Source of the DNA: Acidaminococcales bacterium
GTDB taxonomy: Bacteria; Bacillota; Negativicutes; Acidaminococcales; JAISLQ01
NCBI GenBank assembly: GCA_031290885.1
Contig: JAISLQ010000007.1
Coordinates: 1-33,054 of the forward strand
Direction: 5' to 3'
DNA: 33,054 nt
The notes under the pieces are model-generated. The model saw only the letters and a program-made list of their open reading frames with translations. It did no database searches and was not told the origin of the DNA. Shown here one piece after another: positions 9,505 through 19,038 of this stretch (its first letter is position 1; the number at the start of each line of letters is the position of its first letter). A program made the translations under genes and the position numbers.

Positions 9505-10500
9505 ATGGCAAAAATGTATTATGACAAAGACGCGAACATGGAATTTTTGAAAGGCAAAACAATAGCGGTTATTGGCTACGGCAGCCAAGGGCACGCGCAC
9601 GCCCTCAATCTGAAAGACAGCGGCGTCGATGTGGTCGTTGGACTTTATAAGGGCAGCAAGTCAATCGAAAAAGCGGAAAAAGCCGGCCTTAAAGCCTTGG
9701 AAACTGCCGAGGCCGTGAAAAAAGCCGATATAGTAATGATACTTGTTCCGGACGAAAAACAGGCCGCCCTCTACAAAGAGCAGATCCAGCCGAACCTTAA
9801 AGAAGGCGCGGCGCTTGCTTTCGCGCACGGGTTCAATATCCATTTCGGGCAAATCGCGCCGCCGCCGAACATCGACGTATTCATGGTCGCCCCCAAAGGG
9901 CCAGGGCATCTCGTGCGGCGCGTATATACGGAAGGAGCCGGTGTCCCCTGTCTTTTGGCCGTGCATAAAAACGCCTCCGGCAACGCCCATGACATAGGGC
10001 TGGCTTACGCCCGCGGCATCGGCGGGACGCGCGCCGGGGTTTTGGAAACTACTTTCCTCGAGGAAACCGAAACGGATCTTTTTGGCGAACAGTGCGTTTT
10101 GTGCGGCGGCATTACCGCCCTGATCAAGGCCGGGTTTGAAGTGCTGGTGGAAGCCGGCTACAAGCCGGAAAGCGCCTATTTTGAGTGCATGCACGAAATG
10201 AAATTGATTGTCGACCTGCTCTATGAAGGCGGAATGGGCAAAATGCGCCATTCGGTCAGCGACACCGCCGAATACGGCGACTACGTTTCCGGGCCGCGCA
10301 TCATTACGGAGGAAACAAAAAACGAAATGCGCCGGATTTTGAAAGAGATACAAAACGGAACCTTCGCCAACCGCTGGCTGTTAGAGAACCAAGCCAACCG
10401 CCCGGCCTTTAACGCGGCCCGCCGGCGCGAAGCCGCGCATCCGATAGAAGTGGTCGGGCGCGACCTGCGGTCGATGATGAGTTGGATAAAAAAGCAATAG
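9505..10500 (+). CDS. ilvC: Ketol-acid reductoisomerase (class I)
   Basis: Second step of valine, leucine and isoleucine synthesis: isomerises and reduces acetolactate or acetohydroxybutyrate with NADPH and Mg2+. 331 residues, the short class I form. The Rossmann nucleotide motif [17 protein letters not shown] lies near the N-terminus, [15 protein letters not shown] follows, and the knotted C-terminal domain carries the Mg2+ ligands DLFGEQ and [12 protein letters not shown]. The end SMMSWIKKQ is typical. AAAGGAGAGG lies 6 bases before ATG. It is 71 bases after ilvN, with no convincing separate promoter. Confidence 0.97.
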   Translation: MAKMYYDKDANMEFLKGKTIAVIGYGSQGHAHALNLKDSGVDVVVGLYKGSKSIEKAEKAGLKALETAEAVKKADIVMILVPDEKQAALYKEQIQPNLKEGAALAFAHGFNIHFGQIAPPPNIDVFMVAPKGPGHLVRRVYTEGAGVPCLLAVHKNASGNAHDIGLAYARGIGGTRAGVLETTFLEETETDLFGEQCVLCGGITALIKAGFEVLVEAGYKPESAYFECMHEMKLIVDLLYEGGMGKMRHSVSDTAEYGDYVSGPRIITEETKNEMRRILKEIQNGTFANRWLLENQANRPAFNAARRREAAHPIEVVGRDLRSMMSWIKKQ

Positions 10501-10512
10501 TTCCGTGAACTT

Positions 10513-10544
10513 CTAATAATCCATGGCTTCCGCCAGATTATTGG
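10513..10544 (+). other. Intercistronic hairpin between ilvC and leuA
   Basis: CTAATAATC (10513-10521) pairs with GATTATTGG (10536-10544), 9 bp with one G-T pair, and TGG/CCA can close the inner loop. No T tract follows, so it is unlikely to terminate. A role in RNA processing or protection of segment ends is possible but unsupported. Confidence 0.35.
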
Positions 10545-10592
10545 AGCTTCCTCTCGGACAAAATGCCGGCCGCTATTTTTAGGAGGTATTGT

Positions 10593-12134
10593 ATGGATAA
10601 CCGGATAGTCAAGATTTTTGACACAACCATGCGCGACGGGGAGCAGACTCCCGGCATAGCGCTCGGCATACCGGAAAAACTGGAAATAGCCCGCGCGTTG
10701 GCCAAGATGAAAGTAGATGTTATTGAAGCGGGTTTTCCCATAACTTCAAACGGCGATTTTGAAGCGGTAAAAGCGATCGCGGAAAACATCAAGGAATCTA
10801 TCGTCTGCGGCCTGGCCCGAACCGCGCAGGAAGATATCGAACGTGCCGGAGAGGCGCTCCGGGCGGCGGAAAATCCGCGCATACACGTATTTATCGCCGC
10901 TAGCGACATACACTTGGAGTACAAATTGAAGATGACCCGGGACGAAGTATTGGAAGCGGCGGAAAAGTCGGTCGCGCTCGCCCGCCGATACGCAGGGGAA
11001 GTGGAATTTTCCGCCGAGGACGCGACCCGTTCGGATTGGGACTTTCTCCGCCGGCTTTACCAAAAAGCCATAAATGCGGGCGCGTCCATTGTCAATGTGC
11101 CCGATACCGTAGGCTATACCACGCCGGGCGAATACGCCGGCCTTATCCGCTATCTGCGCGAGCATGTGGAGAATATCGACAAAGCGGTCATCAGCGTGCA
11201 TTGCCACGACGATTTGGGCCTTTCCGTGGCCAACTCCCTCGCGGCGATTGAAGCGGGCGCGCGGCAGGTGGAATGTACGGTAAACGGCATTGGCGAAAGG
11301 GCCGGCAACGCCGCCATGGAAGAGGTAGTAATGGCCCTGGCGACCCGCGGCAATTACTATAAGGTGGCCACCAACATAGACACGCAGCAAATATTCAGGA
11401 CCAGCCGGCTGGTCAGCTCGCTGACCGGCGTCGGCATCCACCCCATTAAAGCGATTGTCGGCGAAAACGCTTTCGCGCATGAGGCGGGCATACACCAGCA
11501 CGGCGTACTCTCCAATCCCTTGACTTACGAGATTATGACGCCGGAAACTGTCGGCATAAGTTCCAATGCCATCGTCCTCGGCAAACATTCCGGGCGGCAC
11601 GCTTTCGTCGCCCGTTTGCAGGAAATGGGCTACGATTTTGATCAGGAGAAAAACAACCAGCTTTTTGTTCGTTTTAAAGAATTGGCCGACCGCAAAAAGA
11701 ATATCTCCGACCGGGACATCGAAGCGTTGGTATCCGAGAAGGCCGCTTACCGGCCTGAATGGTTCCGTTTGGTATCTCATCAGGAACACAGCTCAAGCGG
11801 AGGGCGGGCGATCGGTTCGGTAGTGTTGGAATCAAGCACGGGCAGGACGGAAGAAGTCTGTTTCGGCGACGGGCCGGTTGACGCCGCCTATAAAGCGGTG
11901 GAAAAAGCGGTAGGCTTTGACATTGATCTGAAAGATTTCCAATTGAAAGCCGTTACCGGCGGCGTGGACGCGCTCGGTGAATCTACGGTGCTTGTCGAGC
12001 GCGAAGGCAAGAAATTTTACGGGCGCGGTCTTAGCACAAACATTATCGAAGCCAGCATAAGGGCCTACATAAACGCGATCAACAGCATGATCGCAGCTTG
12101 CGGGTTTCCAGGCAACGACGAGGGCGCGCTGTGA
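10593..12134 (+). CDS. leuA: 2-isopropylmalate synthase
   Basis: Commits 2-oxoisovalerate plus acetyl-CoA to leucine. 513 residues. The HMGL-like TIM barrel has FDTTMRDGEQTPG (metal and substrate site), SVHCHDDLGLSVANSLAAIEAGA and NGIGERAGNAAMEEVVMAL. HEAGIHQHG is in the linker. Residues from about 390 to the end are the LeuA dimerisation/leucine-feedback domain (TGGVDALGESTVLVEREGKKFYGRGLSTNIIEASIRAYINAIN region), arguing against a simple citramalate synthase. The frame opens at 10563, but AGGAGG (10581-10586) is 6 bases before the ATG at 10593. It is 27 bases from leuC. Confidence 0.95.
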   Translation: MDNRIVKIFDTTMRDGEQTPGIALGIPEKLEIARALAKMKVDVIEAGFPITSNGDFEAVKAIAENIKESIVCGLARTAQEDIERAGEALRAAENPRIHVFIAASDIHLEYKLKMTRDEVLEAAEKSVALARRYAGEVEFSAEDATRSDWDFLRRLYQKAINAGASIVNVPDTVGYTTPGEYAGLIRYLREHVENIDKAVISVHCHDDLGLSVANSLAAIEAGARQVECTVNGIGERAGNAAMEEVVMALATRGNYYKVATNIDTQQIFRTSRLVSSLTGVGIHPIKAIVGENAFAHEAGIHQHGVLSNPLTYEIMTPETVGISSNAIVLGKHSGRHAFVARLQEMGYDFDQEKNNQLFVRFKELADRKKNISDRDIEALVSEKAAYRPEWFRLVSHQEHSSSGGRAIGSVVLESSTGRTEEVCFGDGPVDAAYKAVEKAVGFDIDLKDFQLKAVTGGVDALGESTVLVEREGKKFYGRGLSTNIIEASIRAYINAINSMIAACGFPGNDEGAL

Positions 12135-12161
12135 AAACGCGCCGGCAAAGAGGTGTTTTTT

Positions 12162-13418
12162 ATGGGCATGACCATAACGGAGAAAATATTGGCAAAACAC
12201 GCCGGCCGGGCAAAGGTCGAACCGGGGGAGCTTTTGATCTGCGGCGTCGACTTGGTGCTGGCCAACGACATAACGGCGCCGCCGGCAATCTGGGAATTTG
12301 AAAAAATCGGCCAGGGAAAAGTTTTCGCCAAAGATAAAATTGCGCTGGTGCTGGATCATTTCGCGCCCAATAAAGACATCAAATCGGCGCAGATGTGCAA
12401 GGTCGTCCGTGATTTTGCCTTTGCGCAGGATATAACCCATTATTACGACGTGGGGCGCATGGGCGTCGAACACGCCCTTTTGCCGGAAATCGGACTGATC
12501 GCGCCCGGGGAAGTCATTATTGGCGGCGATTCGCATACCTGCACGTACGGCGCGCTGAACGCTTTCGGCACGGGTGTCGGGCAGACGGACATCGGCGCGG
12601 CCATGGCGTCAGGCAGCAGTTGGTTCAAGGTTCCCCCTACCATTAAAGTGGAGCTTACGGGCCATCTGCCGCCTTACGTGAAGGGCAAGGACGTCATACT
12701 TTCCCTTATCGGCATGATCGGGGTGGACGGGGCGCGCTACCGGTCGCTGGAATTTTCCGGCGACATAGCGCAGCTTTCGGCGGACGATCGCCTGACCATC
12801 TGCAACATGGCGATCGAAGCCGGCGGCAAAGCCGGGATCTTTCCTTTTGACGCCATCACGGAAAAATATTTGAGCGGCAGGGCGGCCCGACCCTATGAAC
12901 CGGTCGCGCCGGACGGGGACGCCGCCTTTGAACAGACGATAACCCTTGACCTTTCCCGGTTGGAACCGGTGGTCGCCTGCCCGCATCTGCCGGAGAACGT
13001 CAAGCCGGCTGCCCAACTCAAACAAACGAAAATAGACCAGGTGATTGTCGGTTCCTGCACTAACGGCCGGCTGTCGGATCTAAAGCAAGCGGCGGAGATT
13101 GTTCGCGGCCGCAAAATTCACGAAGGCGTACGGATGATCGTTTTGCCGGCTACGCAAGCTGTCTATCTGGAAGCGATGGAACGCGGCTACATAAAGGACT
13201 TTATCGAAGCGGGGGCGGCGGTCAGCACTCCCACCTGCGGGCCTTGCCTGGGCGGGCATATGGGCATACTGGCGGCGGGGGAGCGGGCAGTGTCCACGAC
13301 CAACCGCAATTTCAGGGGGCGGATGGGACACGTGGACAGCGAAGTCTATCTGTCCGGGCCCTATGTTGCCGCCGCCAGCGCCGTATTGGGCCGTATCGCC
13401 CATCCGGCCGAAATATGA
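12162..13418 (+). CDS. leuC: 3-isopropylmalate dehydratase large subunit (first copy)
   Basis: 418 residues, aconitase superfamily, the shorter LeuC/homoaconitase type. [4Fe-4S] ligands are seen at C299 (VVGSCTNGR-like, VIVGSCTNGR) and C359/C362 (TPTCGPCLGG). [20 protein letters not shown] and STTNRNFRGRMG are further family signatures. AGAGG is 8 bases before the ATG at 12162; the frame also has an upstream GTG at 12153. With leuD, 25 bases downstream, it should isomerise 2-isopropylmalate to 3-isopropylmalate. A second, clearly homologous large-subunit gene follows leuD. In copy one the residues after SLEFSGD differ from copy two, and the cysteine ligands are intact in both. Confidence 0.93.
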   Translation: MGMTITEKILAKHAGRAKVEPGELLICGVDLVLANDITAPPAIWEFEKIGQGKVFAKDKIALVLDHFAPNKDIKSAQMCKVVRDFAFAQDITHYYDVGRMGVEHALLPEIGLIAPGEVIIGGDSHTCTYGALNAFGTGVGQTDIGAAMASGSSWFKVPPTIKVELTGHLPPYVKGKDVILSLIGMIGVDGARYRSLEFSGDIAQLSADDRLTICNMAIEAGGKAGIFPFDAITEKYLSGRAARPYEPVAPDGDAAFEQTITLDLSRLEPVVACPHLPENVKPAAQLKQTKIDQVIVGSCTNGRLSDLKQAAEIVRGRKIHEGVRMIVLPATQAVYLEAMERGYIKDFIEAGAAVSTPTCGPCLGGHMGILAAGERAVSTTNRNFRGRMGHVDSEVYLSGPYVAAASAVLGRIAHPAEI

Positions 13419-13443
13419 CAAATAAAACCGGAGGTTGCCGATT

Positions 13444-13935
13444 ATGAGGAAAAAAGCAGGAAATGTCTGGCGCTACGGCCACCATGTCGATACCGACGTC
13501 ATCATTCCCGCCCGCTATTTGAATATAGCCGACCACCATGAACTGGCGGAACACGCCATGGAAGACATAGACGCCGATTTCGCCAAACAGGCGCGGACAG
13601 GCGATTATATAGTCGCAGGCAAGAACTTCGGTTGCGGCTCCAGCCGCGAACACGCGCCGCTCGTGCTTAAAGTCAGGGGAGTGCCGGCGGTCATCGCCGA
13701 CAGCTTTGCCCGAATCTTTTACCGCAACGCTATCAACATTGGCCTGCCGGCCATGGAAATAGGGGAGGAAGTGGAAAAGATCGAGGACGGCGACACGCTG
13801 GAGGTAGACGCCGCCAAAGGCGAAATTAAAATCACAAACAAAAATATAACCATCGCGACCAAGCCCCTGCCGGGATTCATACAAGAAATAACCAAAGCGG
13901 GCGGGCTGATCAACTACGTCAAAGGAAAAAACTGA
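13444..13935 (+). CDS. leuD: 3-isopropylmalate dehydratase small subunit
   Basis: 163 residues, the short swivel-domain form paired with the LeuC type seen here. Motifs are [21 protein letters not shown] (substrate-specificity loop around YLN), [16 protein letters not shown] and [25 protein letters not shown] lies 9 bases before the ATG at 13444; an in-frame TTG at 13435 has no ribosome site. It sits between the two leuC genes and ends only 2 bases before the second, so one small subunit may serve both large subunits. Confidence 0.95.
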   Translation: MRKKAGNVWRYGHHVDTDVIIPARYLNIADHHELAEHAMEDIDADFAKQARTGDYIVAGKNFGCGSSREHAPLVLKVRGVPAVIADSFARIFYRNAINIGLPAMEIGEEVEKIEDGDTLEVDAAKGEIKITNKNITIATKPLPGFIQEITKAGGLINYVKGKN

Positions 13936-13937
13936 CC

Positions 13938-15206
13938 GTGGGCATGACCGTAACGCAAAAAATACTCGCCAGGCGCGCCGAAGTGGATAAAGTGGAGGCG
14001 GGCGACATTATAACCGCCGCCGTTGACTTGGCGCTGACCAACGACATAATGGGCGCGCAGACTTTCGCTGAATTTGAGAAAATTGGTCGACCGGCGGTTT
14101 TTGACAAAAATAAAGTTGTGCTGGTGCCGGATCATTTTTGTCCGGCCAACGATATGAAATCGGCGGAATTGGCGAAGAAACTGCGTGAATTTGCCCGAAA
14201 ATATCAAATAGCCCATTACTTTGAAATAGGCCGCATGGGTATAGAACACGCCCTCCTGCCGGACAGCGGGCTAATCGCGCCCGGGGATCTGATCGTCGGC
14301 GCCGACTCGCATACCTGCACTTACGGGGCGCTTAACGCTTTCGCCACCGGCGTTGGCCTGACCGACCTCGGGGCGGCGCTCGCGACCGGCCGGGCCTGGC
14401 TTAAAGTCCCCGCCGCCATTGGCGTTGAACTTTGCGGCAGCCTGCCGCGCTACGTGCGGGGCAAGGATGTAGTCCTTGCGCTTATCGGGCGGATCGGCGT
14501 AGACGGCGCCCGTTATAAATCATTGGAATACTCGGGATCGGGCGTTGCGCGGCTGACGATGGCGGATCGTTTTACCATAGCGAACATGGCGATCGAAGCC
14601 GGCGCCAAAAATGGCATATTTCCCTGCGACAGCGTTACCGAAGCCTATCTTGAAGGGCGCGCGCAGCGGGCATGCCGGCCGGAAACGGCGGATGCGGACG
14701 CGTTTTACGAGAAAAGGGTTGCAATAAACCTTTCCCTGCTGGAACCGGTGGTCGCCTGCCCACACCTGCCGGAAAACGTCAAGCCCGCCAAAGAACTTTC
14801 CGGCGTCGCCATAGATCAGGCGGTCATAGGTTCCTGCACGAACGGGCGGCTGGACGATCTCGCCCAGGCGGCGGAAATCCTGAAGGGGCGCAAAATAAAT
14901 AAAAAAGTCCGCGCCATCGTCATTCCCGCCACGCAAGAGATCTACAGCCAAGCGATGGCTCTCGGCTACCTGCGGACATTTGTCGACGCCGGGGCGGCGG
15001 TCAGCACTCCTACCTGCGGGCCTTGCTTTGGCGGGCACATGGGCATACTGGCGGCGGGCGAGCGGGCAGTGTCCACCACCAATCGCAATTTCAAAGGGCG
15101 CATGGGGGCGGCGGACAGCGAAATATACTTAGCGGGACCTTACGTGGCGGCGGCCAGCGCCGTAACTGGCCGGATAACCGATCCGGCTGAAATCGCCGGC
15201 GCTTGA
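13938..15206 (+). CDS. 3-isopropylmalate dehydratase/homoaconitase-type large subunit (second copy)
   Basis: 422 residues, similar to the first LeuC along its whole length (roughly two thirds identical by eye). Cluster ligands are C300 (VIGSCTNGR) and C360/C363 ([10 protein letters not shown]). Start is the GTG at 13938: it aligns with the ATG of copy one (both read MGMT) and AAAGGA is 11 bases upstream; ATG at 13944 is the alternative. Short identical DNA stretches, for example around the CGPC region, suggest an old tandem duplication, possibly with conversion. It could be a redundant isopropylmalate isomerase or could use a related substrate such as citramalate, homoaconitate or dimethylmalate; sequence alone does not decide, so no symbol is given. 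Confidence 0.9.
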   Translation: MGMTVTQKILARRAEVDKVEAGDIITAAVDLALTNDIMGAQTFAEFEKIGRPAVFDKNKVVLVPDHFCPANDMKSAELAKKLREFARKYQIAHYFEIGRMGIEHALLPDSGLIAPGDLIVGADSHTCTYGALNAFATGVGLTDLGAALATGRAWLKVPAAIGVELCGSLPRYVRGKDVVLALIGRIGVDGARYKSLEYSGSGVARLTMADRFTIANMAIEAGAKNGIFPCDSVTEAYLEGRAQRACRPETADADAFYEKRVAINLSLLEPVVACPHLPENVKPAKELSGVAIDQAVIGSCTNGRLDDLAQAAEILKGRKINKKVRAIVIPATQEIYSQAMALGYLRTFVDAGAAVSTPTCGPCFGGHMGILAAGERAVSTTNRNFKGRMGAADSEIYLAGPYVAAASAVTGRITDPAEIAGA

Positions 15207-15250
15207 CGCCCAAGGCGAAGCATCGCCTTGTTGGGCGGCTCGCGCTTTTT
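15207..15250 (+). other. Intercistronic hairpin between leuC2 and leuB
   Basis: CGCCCAAGGCGA (15207-15218) pairs with the segment ending TTGGGCG at 15237; the right arm carries an extra bulge and the loop is about 4 bases. A T5 run (15246-15250) lies 8 bases past the stem, too far for a standard terminator. It begins exactly at the leuC2 stop codon. It may act as a weak attenuator or a messenger-stability element. Confidence 0.45.
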
Positions 15251-15314
15251 GAAAATGATAGTGTTCCCGTTCCGGCGCGCGTCCGGCGAGATGAAAGTAA
15301 ATGAGGCGGAAACG

Positions 15315-16382
15315 ATGAAGAAAATCATACTCATACCCGGCGATGGCATAGGGCCGGAAATAGTGGCCGCCGCCCGGCGCGTGCTGGACAAAGCGGCGGC
15401 AAAACAAAAAATAAATTTTGAATTTGTGGAAAAATGCGCGGGCGGCGCGGCGCTTGACAAATTCGGGCTGCCTTTGCCCGCCGACACGGTAACGGCCTGC
15501 GCGGAGGCTGACGCGGCGCTGCTCGGCGCGGTCGGCGGGCCAAAGTGGGACGATGTGCCGCCGGAACTTAGAGCGGAAAAAGCCATACTCGGTTTGCGCA
15601 AAGAAATGGGCCTTTACATAAACCTGCGCCCTGTCCGCGTCCAGCCCGCGCTGGCCGACAACTCGCCCCTTAAAGCGGAAAATGTCGTTGGTGCTGACCT
15701 TCTGATCGTGCGCGAACTTACCGGCGGCATATACTTCGGCAAGCGCCGCGAGGCTTTTATCGATGGAGAAACAATAGAGCGCGCCTGGGATATGGAGGAG
15801 TACAGCGCGCCGGAAATTGAGCGGGTGGTGCGTTATGCCCTGCGGGCGGCGCTGTCGCGCAAAAAAAAGGTAACGTCGGTCGACAAATCCAACGTGCTCG
15901 CGTCATCGCGCCTCTGGCGGAAAATCGCGGCGCGGGCGGCGCTGGATTTCCCCGGGGCGCGCCTGGAGAATATGTACGTTGACAATTGCGCCATGCAATT
16001 GATCTTAAATCCCAAAGCCTTTGACGTCATAGTAACAAGCAATCTTTTCGGCGATATTTTAAGCGACGAGGCCGCCGTCATTACCGGTTCGATCGGCATG
16101 CTGCCGTCCGCCAGCGTGGGCGAAGGGCCCGGCTTGTTTGAGCCTATTCACGGGTCGGCGCCGGACATTGCCGGATTGGGCATCGCCAACCCATTGGGCG
16201 CCATTCTTTCAGCCGCCATGCTTTTGCGTTTTTCCCTGCGCGAGGAAGCCGCCGCCGCCGCGATAGAAGGCGCGGTGGACAAAGTTCTGGCAATGGGCTA
16301 CCGGACGGCTGACCTTTACGGCGCAGGTTTTACCAAAGTAACGACGGAACAGATGAGCGCCCTGGTGGAAAAAGAGCTTTAA
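15315..16382 (+). CDS. leuB: 3-isopropylmalate dehydrogenase
   Basis: NAD-dependent oxidative decarboxylation of 3-isopropylmalate, the third leucine-specific step. 355 residues. Signature elements are IPGDGIGPEIVAAARRVL at the N-terminus, LRKEMGLYINLRPVRV, RELTGGIYFG, DKSNVLASSRLWR, NLFGDILSDEAA (divalent metal aspartates) and FEPIHGSAPDIAG. The ATG at 15315 has GAGG about 8 bases upstream and gives the normal N-terminus; the frame is open back to 15228 but that region covers the hairpin. 33 bases before ilvB. Confidence 0.96.
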   Translation: MKKIILIPGDGIGPEIVAAARRVLDKAAAKQKINFEFVEKCAGGAALDKFGLPLPADTVTACAEADAALLGAVGGPKWDDVPPELRAEKAILGLRKEMGLYINLRPVRVQPALADNSPLKAENVVGADLLIVRELTGGIYFGKRREAFIDGETIERAWDMEEYSAPEIERVVRYALRAALSRKKKVTSVDKSNVLASSRLWRKIAARAALDFPGARLENMYVDNCAMQLILNPKAFDVIVTSNLFGDILSDEAAVITGSIGMLPSASVGEGPGLFEPIHGSAPDIAGLGIANPLGAILSAAMLLRFSLREEAAAAAIEGAVDKVLAMGYRTADLYGAGFTKVTTEQMSALVEKEL

Positions 16383-16415
16383 TAGCGCCGGGCAGGTCAT
16401 TGGGGAGGATACGAT

Positions 16416-18086
16416 ATGCAAATGAGCGGCGCCAATATAATACTTCGCTGTTTGGAAGAACAAGGGGTGGACAAAGTGTTTGGCTACCCCGGCGGCGCTA
16501 TTTTGCCTTTTTACGATGCGCTGGCCGGCTCAAAAACTATTGAGCATATACTTACCGTCCACGAGCAGGGGGCGGCGCACGCCGCCGACGGTTACGCCAG
16601 GGGCAGCGGGCGGGTCGGCGTATGTATCGCCACCTCCGGCCCGGGCGCAACCAACTTGATAACAGGCTTGGCCACCGCTTTCATGGACTCCATACCGGTG
16701 GTGGCGATCACCGGGCAGGTGGCGCGAAACCTGATCGGGCGCGACGCTTTTCAGGAAGTCGATATAACCGGGATCAGCATGCCGGTTACCAAGCATAATT
16801 TCTTAGTTAAAAACCCGAAACATCTTGCCGGGACCATCCGGCTGGCTTTCGACATCGCCAAATCCGGCCGGCCGGGGCCGGTATTGGTCGATGTGCCGCG
16901 TGACATACAGGTCATGCCGATCGAATATGTTCCCGGCGAAGGAAAAAACCGGGATGTCGCGTTTGAGCGGCAATGCGGCAACGACGACATCGACGCGGCC
17001 GCCGCGGCGATCAAGAACGCGCGCCGGCCGCTTCTTTTGACCGGCGGAGGGGCGGTTGCCGCCGAGGTGCAGCCGGAACTGGTGGAGCTGGCGGAGAAAA
17101 TAAATATGCCCGTGGGCAGCACGCTCATGGGCCTGGGCGCTTTTCCGGGAGAACACCGCCTGTTTTTGGGCATGACCGGACTGCACGGACTGGAGCGGGC
17201 GAACAACGCGGTACAGGCCGCCGACGTCCTTCTGGCGGTGGGCAGCAGGTTCAACGACCGGGTTACCGGCGACCCCAAAGCCTATACCGAAAAGAAAACT
17301 GTTATACACGTAGACGTCGATCCGGCGGAAATTGACAAAAATGTTTTTGCCGGCATAGGTTTGGCAGGCAACATGAAATGCTGCCTGCGGAAACTTTGTG
17401 CGCGAATCAGCGGCAAAACCCCGCAATCCTGGTGGAATTCCATTAACGAATGGCCGGGCGTCGACGAGTCTTTCCGGGGGACGGCCGCGCCGCTTTTTGT
17501 GCGGGCTTTGGATGATGCGGCGCGTGGGCGCGACGTAATTATCGTAACCGACGTCGGACAGCATCAAATGTGGGTGGCGCAGCACATCAGGATTGCCCGC
17601 CCGCGCAACTGGATAACTTCCGGCGGACAAGGTTGCATGGGGTTTGGCCTTCCGGCGGCGATCGGCGCGCAGTTTTCCCGGCCGGGTAGCCGCGTTGTCG
17701 TCGTGTCAGGCGACGGCGGCTTCAAAATGACCGGCAACGAGCTTTATACTATTGCCCGGCATAAATTGCCGATTGTCAGCGTACTGTTCAACAACGACGG
17801 ATTGGGCATGATACGCCAGTTGCAGCAAGTGCTTTTTGAAGGGCGGCGTTTTTCCTGTGAATTGCCGCCCATAATGGATTTTATCGCTTACGCGGGAGCT
17901 TTCGGAATAAAGGGCGAGCGGGCGGATACAGCGGAAAAATTCGCAGCCGCGCTCGACGGGGCGCTGGCGGCTGATGAGCCTCGGTTTATTGAGGCCGTAA
18001 TCAAGCCCTCTGACATGGTAAAGCCCATGGTGAATATCGGCGGCGGCTTAAATTCCTATGTAAAGTTTCCTTTGCCGCCCGAATAA
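16416..18086 (+). CDS. ilvB: Acetolactate synthase, catalytic large subunit
   Basis: Thiamine-diphosphate enzyme condensing two pyruvates, or pyruvate with 2-oxobutyrate. 556 residues. The catalytic Glu is in VHEQGAAHAADGYAR (about residue 50). The FAD/middle domain follows (LLLTGGGAVAAE, VGSRFNDRVTG). The ThDP motif begins with GDG at about 432 and ends with NNDGLGMIRQ. GGGGAGG lies 7 bases before ATG. It is the last gene of the operon, far from ilvN, its regulatory subunit. The C-terminus (VKPMVNIGGGLNSYV) is slightly short compared with enterobacterial enzymes but complete in motifs. Confidence 0.96.
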   Translation: MQMSGANIILRCLEEQGVDKVFGYPGGAILPFYDALAGSKTIEHILTVHEQGAAHAADGYARGSGRVGVCIATSGPGATNLITGLATAFMDSIPVVAITGQVARNLIGRDAFQEVDITGISMPVTKHNFLVKNPKHLAGTIRLAFDIAKSGRPGPVLVDVPRDIQVMPIEYVPGEGKNRDVAFERQCGNDDIDAAAAAIKNARRPLLLTGGGAVAAEVQPELVELAEKINMPVGSTLMGLGAFPGEHRLFLGMTGLHGLERANNAVQAADVLLAVGSRFNDRVTGDPKAYTEKKTVIHVDVDPAEIDKNVFAGIGLAGNMKCCLRKLCARISGKTPQSWWNSINEWPGVDESFRGTAAPLFVRALDDAARGRDVIIVTDVGQHQMWVAQHIRIARPRNWITSGGQGCMGFGLPAAIGAQFSRPGSRVVVVSGDGGFKMTGNELYTIARHKLPIVSVLFNNDGLGMIRQLQQVLFEGRRFSCELPPIMDFIAYAGAFGIKGERADTAEKFAAALDGALAADEPRFIEAVIKPSDMVKPMVNIGGGLNSYVKFPLPPE

Positions 18087-18164
18087 ATGCCCAATGCCGC
18101 CGCATTCCGAAAAAATCCTGCGGCGGCGCAGCCGGGGCGACTATTTTTCAGCGAAAGGCGAACC

Positions 18165-19037
18165 ATGAACAAGCGCGAATATATTCTTTTTATCATGTTT
18201 TTTTTGATCGCCGCCGGACTGGCGGGCGAAGGAGCGCTAAGGCCGCCGTCCGTAGAGGACAGGCCCCGGCAGAAAATAACAAAAATAGTGTCTTTGTCGC
18301 CGTCGAATACGGAAATACTTTTCGCGCTCGGCGCCGATGCGGAGATTGTCGGGGTAACCACTTACTGCGACTATCCGGCGCAGGCGCTGTCCAAAGAAAA
18401 AATAGGCGGATTTTTCGCCCCCGACATAGAAAAAATCGTCCTGCTCGGCCCTGACGTCGTATTCGCCAACAGCACCTTGCAGTCGGAGGCGATCCGCCAA
18501 TTGCAAAGGGCCGGCCTTTACGTCATGCCGGTGAAGAACGCGGACATTGACGAAATACTCGCGAGCGTAGACACTATTGCCCAAACAATAGGAAGAGAGA
18601 AAGAAGGCGGCGCTTTGCGCCAAAAACTGGACGCGGGGCGCCGGGAGGCTAAAACGCGGCTTGCCCGGCATACGGACAAGCCGCGCGTGTTTATAGAGGT
18701 TTGGGACAAACCCATCCTGACCGTTGGCCGGCGTTCCTATCTGAGCGGGCTGGTGGCGGAAGCGGGCGGCATTAACGTCGCGGGCGGCGCGGATGCCGAC
18801 TACTACAATTGGGACATTGAAAAAATATACGCCGCCAATCCTGACGTATACCTTAGGCTGCGCGGCAACGACATGGGAAGCCGCGCCGATATAATGCCGG
18901 ACACGCTGAGGGAGTTGGGCGCCGTGCGCGGCGGCCGGGTGGTTACTGTGTTCGGCGATTGGATTGTGCGCCCCGGCCCGCGCAGCATTGAAGCCCTGCC
19001 GCAGATTGTGGACGCCGTTTACGGCGAGGGACGGTAA
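18165..19037 (+). CDS. Periplasmic substrate-binding protein of a BtuF/FecB-type ABC importer
   Basis: 290 residues. N-terminal signal peptide (basic MNKREY, hydrophobic core about 7-23) with no lipobox cysteine, so the product should be a soluble periplasmic protein, as expected for a diderm. The mature part matches type III binding proteins: KIVSLSPSNTEILFALGADAEIVGVTTYCDYPAQA at the start, IEKIVLLGPDVVFAN, and GRRSYLSGLVAEAGGINVA. Such proteins bind corrinoids, haem or ferric siderophores. The ATG at 18165 follows AAAGG; the frame runs back to 18087 without a signal-like start. The permease starts 1 base after its stop. BtuF-like features (TYCDYP) make B12 plausible but not proven; no cobalamin riboswitch was found upstream. 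Confidence 0.85.
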   Translation: MNKREYILFIMFFLIAAGLAGEGALRPPSVEDRPRQKITKIVSLSPSNTEILFALGADAEIVGVTTYCDYPAQALSKEKIGGFFAPDIEKIVLLGPDVVFANSTLQSEAIRQLQRAGLYVMPVKNADIDEILASVDTIAQTIGREKEGGALRQKLDAGRREAKTRLARHTDKPRVFIEVWDKPILTVGRRSYLSGLVAEAGGINVAGGADADYYNWDIEKIYAANPDVYLRLRGNDMGSRADIMPDTLRELGAVRGGRVVTVFGDWIVRPGPRSIEALPQIVDAVYGEGR

Positions 19038-19038
19038 A

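Noticed and set aside
18087-18164. Cobalamin riboswitch or upstream extension ahead of the binding-protein gene
   Set aside because: Only 78 bases are available, too few for a cobalamin riboswitch, and the in-frame extension lacks a signal-peptide start.
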